Below, piece after piece: positions 7,834-15,785 of a stretch of DNA of 23,954 bases. The stretch's first letter is position 1, and each line of letters starts with the position of its first letter. Both the position numbers and the translations under genes were made by a program. The stretch is taken from positions 1 through 23,954 of the forward strand of contig CAYXBB010000028.1 of NCBI GenBank assembly GCA_964463285.1, read 5' to 3'. The DNA is from JAAZLS01 sp964463285 (GTDB taxonomy: Bacteria; Bacillota; Dethiobacteria; DTU022). The notes beneath the pieces are model-generated. The model was not told where the DNA came from. It was given only the letters and a program-made list of their open reading frames with translations, and ran no database searches.

Positions 7834-8750
7834 CCATTGATTTTGTGCGTTACTCGCGCAAGGCCTATCTCTGTTCGGCCATACTGCTGGTGGCGGGGGC
7901 GATATCCCTGGCTATATTCGGTTTAAACCTAGGGATCGATTTTACCGGGGGCACGGTATTTAATTTAAATTTACAACAAGAATTTACCCTGGCCGAGGTG
8001 AAGGAGGTCCTGGCTCCCTTTGGGATGCAAGGCCTGCCTGTCCAGACCGTCCAGGGCCGGAATCTTCAGGGGGAAATTGTGGATACGGGGGTAGCCATAA
8101 AATCTCCTTATCTTGAAGAAGGGTGCCGAGACCAGGTGATGGCTGCTTTCCGCCGGCGCTGGCCGGGCTTAAGCTCGAAAGATTTGCGGGTGGAGAGTGT
8201 GGGAGCATTAATCGGCGGTGAATTGACTCGCCAGTCGCTGCTCTCGCTGGCGGCGGCAATTGTAGCCATGATAGTCTACATTACCCTTAGATTTGAGTTC
8301 AAATTTGCCGTCTCGGCAATTGTCGGCCTGTTGCACGACATAGCGGTAATAGTGGCCATATTTTCTTTATTCCGGCTGGAGGTTAATGTACCCTTTATTG
8401 CTGCCATACTGACCGTATTTGGATATTCGATTAACGACTCCATCGTGGTTATTGATCGTATCCGTTTAAATATCCGGCATAAACCAAGGGCGGAATATCC
8501 GGCGGTAGTCAATCGGAGCATAGGCCAGAGCCTGGTACGCTGCCTGAACACCTCTCTTACTACTTTTCTGGTATTGTCGGCCCTTCTGTTCGGCTTTATC
8601 TACTATATTGGTAATGTAGATTTAATCGGGTTTGTCATAGCCATGATTATCGGGGTGGCGGTGGGGACCTACTCATCGTTGCTTATTGTCAGCCCCTTAT
8701 GGCTTGACCTCAAGCAGCGAGAATTTAAACGCTCCCGGGTCGGCGGATAA
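7830..8750 (+). CDS. secF: Protein translocase subunit SecF
   Basis: SecF is the partner of SecD in the SecDF export complex. The 306 residues show an N-terminal helix (about 13-33), LGIDFTGGTVF (34-44), a small external domain, then five helices. VESVGALIGGEL opens the second half, followed by GLLHDIAVI, FGYSINDSIVVIDRI and NTSLTTF, all signatures of SecF. It overlaps secD by four bases (ATGA), which suggests coupled synthesis of equal amounts. The lapA-like gene follows after 32 bases with its own ribosome-binding site. Confidence 0.96.
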   Translation: MTIDFVRYSRKAYLCSAILLVAGAISLAIFGLNLGIDFTGGTVFNLNLQQEFTLAEVKEVLAPFGMQGLPVQTVQGRNLQGEIVDTGVAIKSPYLEEGCRDQVMAAFRRRWPGLSSKDLRVESVGALIGGELTRQSLLSLAAAIVAMIVYITLRFEFKFAVSAIVGLLHDIAVIVAIFSLFRLEVNVPFIAAILTVFGYSINDSIVVIDRIRLNIRHKPRAEYPAVVNRSIGQSLVRCLNTSLTTFLVLSALLFGFIYYIGNVDLIGFVIAMIIGVAVGTYSSLLIVSPLWLDLKQREFKRSRVGG

Positions 8751-8782
8751 ACAAACAGCCCGTTTGAAAGGGGCAATGAAAT

Positions 8783-9157
8783 ATGGAAACACTGCTTCTG
8801 ATAGCAGTCCTGCTGGTCAGCCTGCTGATTGCGCTGTTGGCTCTGGCCAATAAAGAGGCCGTGGTTATAAATTATTTGATCGGGGAGACCCGGGTCTCTC
8901 TAATCATCTTGATCCTGGCCTCGGCCTGTGCGGGAGCAGTTATAACCGGGATGCTTAGTTTGCTGCATAGCGCCCGCCGTGCCTGGCGTTTTCGGGAATT
9001 GCGCCGGCAACTGGGGGAGGCCAGGCAGCGTTTGTCCGGGCTGGAGGAGGAAAACCAACTGCTGACTAAAAAATTTATACAGGATCAGGCCCCGGTTGAA
9101 GCTGCTCCTGCCGGGGAAAAGCACCCGGAGCAGGAGCCGGGGGCTGGTGATAGATGA
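8783..9157 (+). CDS. LapA-family (DUF1049-like) small membrane protein
   Basis: This 124-residue protein has two membrane helices (about 3-22 and 38-62) joined by a short KEAVVINYLIGE segment, then a charged coiled coil (about 66-98) and a loose, acidic, proline-rich tail. This is the layout of the LapA_dom family, named after E. coli LapA, which helps control lipopolysaccharide synthesis. Gram-positive members exist and their role is not established. The gene starts with an ATG behind GAAAGGGG and ends with an ATGA overlap into recJ. Its place between secDF and recJ suggests a membrane housekeeping role, but nothing in the sequence defines the function. Confidence 0.8.
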   Translation: METLLLIAVLLVSLLIALLALANKEAVVINYLIGETRVSLIILILASACAGAVITGMLSLLHSARRAWRFRELRRQLGEARQRLSGLEEENQLLTKKFIQDQAPVEAAPAGEKHPEQEPGAGDR

Positions 9158-11571
9158 ACCCTTATTTACCAGGATGGGTGGTTGCTCCGGCAGATCCCGC
9201 ACAGGCAAAAGTTTTATCTCAAAAACTTGGTATCCCTCCGGTGGTGGCCGGGGTGCTGATCAATCGCGGGGTAACCGGGGAGGAACAGGCCAGGCAATTC
9301 CTAAACCCGGGTCTTCAGCAGCTTCTACCTCCGGCGGAGATGCAGGGGATGAAGCAAGCCGTGCTAAGAATTGGCAGGGCCCTGGACCGGGGAGAGAAAA
9401 TTGTAATCTACGGTGATTACGATGCTGACGGGGTCACCGCTACCGCCATGCTGGTAGAGACACTTAAAAAACTGGGCGGAGAGACGAATTTTTTTCTTCC
9501 CAGCCGCGCTCAGGGTTATGGGCTTCACCGGGAGGCTTTGCAGCGGTTTCGGGAGGAAGGGGCTTCCCTGGTGATTACCGTGGATTGCGGGATCACTGCC
9601 CGGGAAGAAGCCCAATATGCCCGGCAGATCGGGCTGGATTTAATTATTACCGATCACCACCAGCCCCGGGAACTTCTTCCGGAAGCAGAGGCCGTGCTGA
9701 ATCCCCTCCAGGAGGATTGCGGTTACCCGTTTAAGTGGCTTTCCGGGGCGGGGGTGGCCTTTAAGCTGGCTTCCGCCTTGCTGGAGCAGGTGAAGGGCAA
9801 ATTTCCCGGTGCACAGCTGGACCTGGCGGCAGTAGGTACAGTAGCCGATATGGTACCCCTGCTGGGAGAGAACCGGGTGCTGGCCTCCCTGGGACTGTCA
9901 GAAATTAATCGTTTGCCGCGGACGGGTTTCAAGGCCCTGGTGGAAGCGGTGGGCCTGGCGGTGGGGAAAATGGACTCTACCGGTCTGACTTTTGGGCTGG
10001 CTCCTATACTCAATGCTGCCGGGCGAATGGGAGATGCCCATCCGGCAGTCGATCTGCTGCTGGAACAAAACCCCGAGCGGGCCGAAGAACTGGCCCGGTT
10101 TCTGTGCCGGCAAAATCAACTCCGGCGGGATACAGAGGCTAAAATATTTTCAGAAGCCGAAGCTATGATCATGGAGGATCGCCCTGCGGCTGGGGAGAAG
10201 GTGATCACCCTGGCCCGGGAGGACTGGCATCCGGGCGTAATCGGCATTGTTGCCTCCCGGCTGGTGGAACGCTTTTACCGGCCGGTGGTTATAATAACGG
10301 TGATGGAAGGAGTGGGCTGCGGTTCGGCCCGCAGCATTCCCGGGTTTAATCTGGCTGCGGCCCTGGAGGAATGTAGCGGCCTGCTGCAAAAATTCGGGGG
10401 ACATGATCAGGCCGCCGGGTTGACTGTGGAACCCGGGCGGGTAAAAGAACTCCGGGAGCAGCTGAACCGGATAGCGGATCGCTCCCTGCAGCCCGAAGAT
10501 CTGGTGCCCCGATGTTATATAGAAGCGGAACTTTCCGGAAATGAAATAAACCTGGAGCTGGCCGATCGGCTTTCTTGCCTGGAACCGTTCGGGGTAGCCA
10601 ATCCGGCTCCGGTTTTTGGCAGCCTTTCCTGGGAACTTCGCTCCTGGAGGCTGGTAGGATCGGGGAAAAAACATCTGAAATTAAACCTTGCCAAAGACAA
10701 TCATTTTATAAGGCCGATCCTGTTTTCCGGAGCTTCTTTGGCCCCCAAGCTCCGCCGCTACCGGAAGCTGAACCTGGCTTTTAATTTGCAAGCCGGCACT
10801 TTTAAAAATCAGCCGGTGCTGAATGTAGAGCTAAAGGATCTTGGCTACAGTGACAACCGGATTTCCGGCAGGGTGGAGCTAATTGACCGGCGTGGCGAGC
10901 CGGAAAGGCTGAACTATATCCGGGAACTGATCCGCAGTAGTGAAGAAGTGGCTATATTTGTAAGTACCCGCCGCCGGGAGGAGATGCTCAGACGGCGTCT
11001 GCCGGGGGAAGTGCTGTTTATAACCAGCGGAGAGGGAAACAGGGAGCCGATCTTTAAACAGGCCTGTAACCGGCTGGTGTTATACGATCTGCCGCTTCAT
11101 TTTCAGCTGCTGACTCCATATTTCAAAAGGCACCGCCTGCTTCCCCAAATTCAGGTTCACCTGTTATACAACAGCCGTGGCCGGGAAATTAATGAGCGGT
11201 TAACCTCCATGGCTTTACCTTCTGCACCGGCCTTGCGGCAGATCTGTCGGGCATTACTGGAAACTGCGGCCGGGGAGGAACTGGTATTCCCCGGGCTTTT
11301 GGCAGACCGGCTCTCCTATTCGGACAAGTACTGGCGGCGATGCCGGGATATCCTGGTGGAAACCGGGATGCTGACCCCCGGATCGGATCAACGGCTAACC
11401 GTAACCCCCTACCGGGAGGAGGGATGGGCGGAAAAACTTGAATTATCTGCTGCTTTTAGATCCACCCGGGAGCTGGTAGAGGAATGCCGTCAATTTCAAG
11501 AGCAACTGCTTCAGAGGAGCGGGCAGGAACTGGCAGATTATTTTAACTCTCTATTTGAAAACTGCTCGTGA
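9154..11571 (+). CDS. recJ: Single-stranded-DNA-specific 5'-3' exonuclease RecJ
   Basis: RecJ degrades single-stranded DNA from the 5' end in recombination, mismatch and base-excision repair. The DHH phosphoesterase core is intact: YGDYDADGV with D88, D90 and D92, TVDCGIT with D144, and TDHH (167-169). AAVGTVADMVP and LNAAGRMGDA follow. The DHHA1 domain has GSARSIPGFN and FGGHDQAAG. At 805 residues it is of the long Firmicutes kind, with an OB-type region and a C-terminal extension from about 560 on, like Bacillus YrvE. It starts inside the stop of the LapA-like gene (ATGA) and ends in a GTGA overlap with the reading frame of rel. Confidence 0.95.
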   Translation: MNPYLPGWVVAPADPAQAKVLSQKLGIPPVVAGVLINRGVTGEEQARQFLNPGLQQLLPPAEMQGMKQAVLRIGRALDRGEKIVIYGDYDADGVTATAMLVETLKKLGGETNFFLPSRAQGYGLHREALQRFREEGASLVITVDCGITAREEAQYARQIGLDLIITDHHQPRELLPEAEAVLNPLQEDCGYPFKWLSGAGVAFKLASALLEQVKGKFPGAQLDLAAVGTVADMVPLLGENRVLASLGLSEINRLPRTGFKALVEAVGLAVGKMDSTGLTFGLAPILNAAGRMGDAHPAVDLLLEQNPERAEELARFLCRQNQLRRDTEAKIFSEAEAMIMEDRPAAGEKVITLAREDWHPGVIGIVASRLVERFYRPVVIITVMEGVGCGSARSIPGFNLAAALEECSGLLQKFGGHDQAAGLTVEPGRVKELREQLNRIADRSLQPEDLVPRCYIEAELSGNEINLELADRLSCLEPFGVANPAPVFGSLSWELRSWRLVGSGKKHLKLNLAKDNHFIRPILFSGASLAPKLRRYRKLNLAFNLQAGTFKNQPVLNVELKDLGYSDNRISGRVELIDRRGEPERLNYIRELIRSSEEVAIFVSTRRREEMLRRRLPGEVLFITSGEGNREPIFKQACNRLVLYDLPLHFQLLTPYFKRHRLLPQIQVHLLYNSRGREINERLTSMALPSAPALRQICRALLETAAGEELVFPGLLADRLSYSDKYWRRCRDILVETGMLTPGSDQRLTVTPYREEGWAEKLELSAAFRSTRELVEECRQFQEQLLQRSGQELADYFNSLFENCS

Positions 11572-11597
11572 TCCTGCGATCAGCAAGGGGGAAAATA

Positions 11598-13784
11598 TTG
11601 GCTGTTAACCGGACCGGCTCCGGCAGGGGGCTGGGTGAACTAAAAGGAAAAATTCTTAACTACTATCCGGAGACCGGCGAGGAGTGGGACCTGATCGAAA
11701 AAGCGTATTACTTTGCTTTAAAAGCCCACTCCGGACAGCGCCGCCAGTCCGGGGAATCGTTTATTATCCATCCGCTGGGAGTGGCAAAAATATTGGCGGA
11801 TATGGGGTTGGATGTAATCACCATTGCCGCCGGCCTGTTGCATGATGTGGTGGAGGATACTGCGGTTGGGCTGAAAGATCTTGAACAAGAGTTTGATCAG
11901 GAGATCGCTTTGCTGGTGGACGGGGTAACCAAACTCGGCCGGGTGGAGTTTACCTCTAAGGAAGAACAGCAGGCGGAGACCTTGCGCAAGATGTTTATCG
12001 CCATGGCCAGGGATATAAGGGTAATTTTAATTAAATTGGCCGACCGCACCCACAACTTGAGAACCCTGCGCTTCTTGAAAACCTTTAAACAGAAAGAGAT
12101 TGCCCGGGAAACCCTGGAAATATATGCCCCGCTGGCCCATCGCCTGGGGATCTATAAAATCAAGATGGAGCTTGAGGATTTGGCTTTTCGTTACCAGAAT
12201 GAGGTTAAATATTACGAGCTGGTAGAGAAGCTTGATAAAAACCGGCGGGAGCGCGAAAAATTCATTATCCGGGTTATTAGCACCCTGAGGGAGCAACTGG
12301 AACAGGTGGGAATCAAGGCGGAGCTGCAAGGCCGCCCCAAACACTTGTACAGTATTTACAACAAAATCCGGGAACAGCACGTAGAATTTAGCGAAATTTA
12401 CGATCTTACCGGTATTCGGGTGATCGTGGAAAATATCAAAGATTGTTATGGTTCGCTGGGGGTAGTGCATACCCTATGGAGGCCAATTCCCGGGCGGTTT
12501 AAGGATTTTATTGCCATGCCCAAACCCAATATGTATCAATCACTGCATACCACGGTAGTAGCTGCAGAGAACGAGCTGGTGGAAATTCAAATCCGTACCT
12601 GGGAGATGCACCGCACCGCGGAGTACGGGATTGCCGCTCACTGGCGCTACAAAGAAAAAATTAAAAACCCCCGGGAACTCGATCAGAAGCTGGCCTGGTT
12701 AAGACAGCTTCTGGAGTGGCAACACGAGTACCGGGACCCCCGGGAATTCATGGAAAGCTTGAAAATAGATCTGTTTTCAGATGAGGTATTTCTGTTTACT
12801 CCCCGGGGGGATGTGATAAACTTGCCCCAGGGTTCCTGCCCGCTTGATTTTGCCTACAAGATTCACACCGATATTGGTCATCGCTGCACCGGAGCCCGGA
12901 TCAACGGCCGGATTGTTCCGCTGGATTACAGGCTTAAAACCGGGGAAATGGTAGAAATTATTACTACCAAACACAGTTCTCCCAGCCGGGACTGGCTAAA
13001 GCTAGTAAAAACCCCCCAGGCCAAGAACCGGATCCGATCCTGGTTCAAAAAGGAACGGCGGGAGGAAAATATTGAAAAGGGGAGGGAGCTGCTGGAGCGG
13101 GAGTTTAAGAGGCTTAACTTGGATCACCGCCTGTGGCTAACCCCTGAGCTGTTAGAAGAGGTAGGGAAGAAATTTAACCTGCTCAGCGCGGAGGAAGTTT
13201 ACGCTACCGTAGGTTATGGCGGAGTAACCGCTCCCCAGATTTCCGGCCGGTTGAGGGAAGAGTATGGGAAAAGGTACGGGGAAGAAGAAAAAGCCCCTGT
13301 TCCCGAAACCAGGGCTGCAAAGCAACAATCATATTCGGATCTGGGAATAAAGATACAGGGTGTGGACAACCTGTTGTTGCGCATGGCCCGCTGCTGCCTG
13401 CCTGTTCCCGGGGACAAGATCGCCGGATTTATTACCAGGGGCCGGGGGGTTTCCATTCACCGGGCCGGCTGCCCGAATTTAAAACATGCCCAGGCAGAAC
13501 GAATAATTGAAGCCGCCTGGAACAGGGGAGCGCAGCTTTCTTACCCGGTGGAGATTGAAGTGAGGGCCATAGATCGGCCCAATTTGCTGGCGGAAGTGGT
13601 AGCGCTGGTCAGCGAGGGCCGGGTAGATATTATGGCGGTGGATGGAAAGGCCGACAAGGACCGGGTAGCGGTAATTCATTTAACCATGGTGGTCCGGGAT
13701 CGCGCCCAGCTACAGCATATCATAAACCGGCTGAAAAAGATAAAAGATGTGCTTTCAGTAAGCCGTTACCTGGCAGGCCGTTGA
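11598..13784 (+). CDS. rel: Bifunctional (p)ppGpp synthetase/hydrolase Rel
   Basis: Rel makes and degrades the stringent-response alarmone (p)ppGpp on stalled ribosomes. I place the start at the TTG at 11598, about 6 bases after AAGGGGG, giving 728 residues. The frame opens at a GTG (11568) overlapping the recJ stop, but that codon has no ribosome-binding site. Domains in order are: an HD hydrolase with GLLHDVVEDT intact; a synthetase with GRFKDFIAMPKPN and YQSLHTTV; TGS (DEVFLFTPRGDVINLP); a zinc-finger-like CCLPVPGD stretch with GVSIHRAGCPN; and a C-terminal ACT domain. The RFKD motif is of the RxKD kind found in bifunctional Rel enzymes, rather than the ExDD of E. coli RelA. A terminator follows. 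Confidence 0.95.
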   Translation: MAVNRTGSGRGLGELKGKILNYYPETGEEWDLIEKAYYFALKAHSGQRRQSGESFIIHPLGVAKILADMGLDVITIAAGLLHDVVEDTAVGLKDLEQEFDQEIALLVDGVTKLGRVEFTSKEEQQAETLRKMFIAMARDIRVILIKLADRTHNLRTLRFLKTFKQKEIARETLEIYAPLAHRLGIYKIKMELEDLAFRYQNEVKYYELVEKLDKNRREREKFIIRVISTLREQLEQVGIKAELQGRPKHLYSIYNKIREQHVEFSEIYDLTGIRVIVENIKDCYGSLGVVHTLWRPIPGRFKDFIAMPKPNMYQSLHTTVVAAENELVEIQIRTWEMHRTAEYGIAAHWRYKEKIKNPRELDQKLAWLRQLLEWQHEYRDPREFMESLKIDLFSDEVFLFTPRGDVINLPQGSCPLDFAYKIHTDIGHRCTGARINGRIVPLDYRLKTGEMVEIITTKHSSPSRDWLKLVKTPQAKNRIRSWFKKERREENIEKGRELLEREFKRLNLDHRLWLTPELLEEVGKKFNLLSAEEVYATVGYGGVTAPQISGRLREEYGKRYGEEEKAPVPETRAAKQQSYSDLGIKIQGVDNLLLRMARCCLPVPGDKIAGFITRGRGVSIHRAGCPNLKHAQAERIIEAAWNRGAQLSYPVEIEVRAIDRPNLLAEVVALVSEGRVDIMAVDGKADKDRVAVIHLTMVVRDRAQLQHIINRLKKIKDVLSVSRYLAGR

Positions 13785-13810
13785 TTGAGAGGTTGAAAAA
13801 ACAAAACGTA

Positions 13811-13837
13811 GGGGCGGGGTTCCATACCCGCCCTTTT
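13811..13837 (+). terminator. Intrinsic terminator between rel and dtd
   Basis: GGGCGGG (13812-13818) pairs perfectly with CCCGCCC (13827-13833) around GTTCCATA, followed by TTTT. It lies 27 bases after the rel stop. The T-run is short, so termination may be partial and dtd-hisS-aspS may still receive transcripts from upstream. Confidence 0.7.
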
Positions 13838-13884
13838 ACCCGCTCCCAAATGGGGAAAAAATTGCAGTTTTAGGGGGCTATTTC

Positions 13885-14334
13885 ATGAGAGCAGTGGTGC
13901 AGAGGGTTTCCTCGGCCCGGGTGGTGGTAGACGGAAAAACAGTGGGATCTATCGGGACAGGGATGGTAATTTTTCTGGGGGTAGGCCGGGGAGACCGGCG
14001 GTTGGACTGTGAGTACCTGGCAGAAAAAATAGCCAACCTCCGTATTTTTGAAGATGTGCAGGGGCTAATGAATTTATCCCTGAAACAGGCGAACGGGGAG
14101 GCACTTTTGATTTCCCAGTTTACACTATACGGTGACTGCCGCAGGGGTCGTCGCCCCAGCTTTATGGAGGCGGCTCCCCCGGAGCAGGCAGAAGAGCTGT
14201 ATTTATACTTTTTGGATCAACTCTGCCGTCGGGGCCTATCGGTGGTTACCGGTCAATTCCGGGCGATTATGGAGGTAACAGTGGAAAATCAGGGGCCGGT
14301 AACCATCTTGCTGGACAGTTCCGCCAGGCATTGA
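13885..14334 (+). CDS. dtd: D-aminoacyl-tRNA deacylase
   Basis: Dtd hydrolyses D-amino acids (and mischarged glycine) from tRNA, a chiral proofreading step. The 149 residues match the family length. They contain MRAVVQRVSSARVVVDG at the N-terminus, SQFTLYGD (77-84), and NQGPVTILLDS (135-145) with the Gly-cisPro signature. The start is an ATG about 7 bases after TAGGGGG. The gene sits beside rel and hisS as in many Firmicutes. No other function need be considered. Confidence 0.95.
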   Translation: MRAVVQRVSSARVVVDGKTVGSIGTGMVIFLGVGRGDRRLDCEYLAEKIANLRIFEDVQGLMNLSLKQANGEALLISQFTLYGDCRRGRRPSFMEAAPPEQAEELYLYFLDQLCRRGLSVVTGQFRAIMEVTVENQGPVTILLDSSARH

Positions 14335-14388
14335 CAGTAAAAAAGCCTTTGGATAAAATGAGATTGTTTTGTAACTAGGAGACGGGAT

Positions 14389-15672
14389 ATGGAATTTAAA
14401 GCGCCCCGGGGCACCCGGGATATATTGCCCCTGGAGGCAGCCAGGTGGTGGCGCCTGGAAACCTGCTTTCAGGAAATCTGCAAGCTGCACGGGTTTGAAG
14501 AAGTACGCACTCCCATATTCGAACATACCGAACTGTTTGCCCGAAGTGTGGGTGAAGAGAGCGATATCGTATCTAAAGAGATGTATACTTTTGCGGACCG
14601 CGGCGGACGCAACCTCACTCTCCGCCCGGAGGGGACTGCCCCGGTAGTCAGAGCTTACCTTCAGGGGCTGGCTTCCCGGCCGCAACCGGTTAAATTATTC
14701 TATTTTGGTCCCATGTTCCGCTACGATCGCCCCCAGGCGGGACGTTATCGCCAGTTTCACCAGCTCGGAGCCGAAATATTCGGCGCCGGCTCACCCTCCG
14801 CCGATCTGGAGGTTATCTTGCTATGCACCAGCCTGTTCGAACACCTGGAGATAATCGGGCTAGAACTTCAGCTTAACAGTGTGGGCTGTTCTCGCTGTCG
14901 CCCGGCTTACCGGGAGAAACTTGTTTCATACCTTAAACCCAAGATAGATCTGTTTTGTGCCGATTGCCGGCGAAGACATTTGATCAACCCCTTGCGGGTG
15001 CTGGATTGCAAACACCAGAACTGCCGCCAGGCAGCGGACGGAGCCCCGAGAATCCATGAGCACCTTTGCTCGGAATGTAAAGATCATTTCCTGGCCTTGC
15101 TGCGCTTGCTGGAGAAAGCCGGAATACCTTTCCGGAAAAATCCTTACTTGGTCCGGGGGTTGGATTACTATACTCGCACTGCTTTTGAATATGTGCCCTC
15201 CTTGATAGCGGAGTCCGATTCTTTGGGAGGGGGAGGACGTTACGATGATCTGGTGGAGTACTGCGGCGGAAAACCCACCCCGGCGGTAGGGGTGGCCTTG
15301 GGGGTGGAAAGGCTTTTGCTGGCCATGAACACAACAGATCCCGCGGTTTCCCGACCGGGGGTATTTATTGCCTGGGCTACCGCGGAGGCGGAAATAGAAG
15401 CACTTTGTTTGGCCCGGGATCTGCGCTCCCGGGGGATACCGGCGGAACCGGAACTCACCGGACGCAGCCTTAAAAAGCAGCTGAGACAGGCCCATCGCAA
15501 AGGATATCTGCGGGTGATCATTATCGGCCGGCGGGAACTGGAACAGGGTGTGATAACGTTAAGGGATATGATTGACGGTTCCCAGCAGGAATATTCCCGG
15601 CACCAGTTGCTGGCGGAGGCTTCTTCTTGGGGCACAGGTCCCGAAAAAATTCGCAGCTGTCATTCTGAGTGA
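14389..15672 (+). CDS. hisS: Histidyl-tRNA synthetase
   Basis: HisRS charges tRNA-His. The 427 residues contain class II motif 1 near the N-terminus, motif 2 (FGPMFRYDRPQAGRYRQFHQ, 106-125) with the LRPEGTAPVVRAY segment before it, the histidine-specific RGLDYYTRT (256-264), and motif 3 (ALGVERL). The insertion domain has four cysteine pairs: C167/C170, C190/C193, C207/C212 and C227/C230. This arrangement is shared by many clostridial HisRS and may bind metal. The start is an ATG behind TAGGAG. The last residues (SCHSE) and the stop lie in a sequence resembling a common dispersed bacterial repeat (15657-15685), so the natural C-terminus may have been altered. Confidence 0.95.
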   Translation: MEFKAPRGTRDILPLEAARWWRLETCFQEICKLHGFEEVRTPIFEHTELFARSVGEESDIVSKEMYTFADRGGRNLTLRPEGTAPVVRAYLQGLASRPQPVKLFYFGPMFRYDRPQAGRYRQFHQLGAEIFGAGSPSADLEVILLCTSLFEHLEIIGLELQLNSVGCSRCRPAYREKLVSYLKPKIDLFCADCRRRHLINPLRVLDCKHQNCRQAADGAPRIHEHLCSECKDHFLALLRLLEKAGIPFRKNPYLVRGLDYYTRTAFEYVPSLIAESDSLGGGGRYDDLVEYCGGKPTPAVGVALGVERLLLAMNTTDPAVSRPGVFIAWATAEAEIEALCLARDLRSRGIPAEPELTGRSLKKQLRQAHRKGYLRVIIIGRRELEQGVITLRDMIDGSQQEYSRHQLLAEASSWGTGPEKIRSCHSE

Positions 15673-15685
15673 AGCAAAGGATTTT
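15657..15685 (+). repeat. Possible dispersed repeat covering the hisS stop codon
   Basis: The stretch CTGTCATTCTGAGTGAAGCA followed by AAGGATTTT closely resembles the motif CTGTCATTCTGAGCGAAGCG, which I recall as widely dispersed in many bacterial genomes. It is seen once in this window. The hisS TGA stop (15670-15672) lies inside it. Identification rests on memory of the motif and not on a search. Confidence 0.4.
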
Positions 15686-15707
15686 GAGTCTTACAGCGTT
15701 AAAATTT

Positions 15708-15753
15708 ACATTTGATAAATGTGGTTGACGGATTATCTAATAGAAGAAACATT
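15708..15753 (+). promoter_or_regulatory. Possible aspS promoter with an adjoining palindrome
   Basis: ACATTT (15708-15713) and AAATGT (15717-15722) form a perfect 6-bp inverted repeat around GAT. Just after it comes TTGACG (15725-15730), a good -35 match, with AACATT (15748-15753) at 17-base spacing as a poor -10. The palindrome could be an operator or a short hairpin. I see no T-box leader before either hisS or aspS. Confidence 0.3.
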
Positions 15754-15785
15754 ACTTGTGATTGCCAGAAGGGGGCGGACTTTAC

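Noticed and set aside
10150..10674. Minus-strand ORF opposite recJ (174 residues)
   Set aside because: Shadow of the recJ reading frame. It is rich in P, Q, R and G, with no recognisable motifs.
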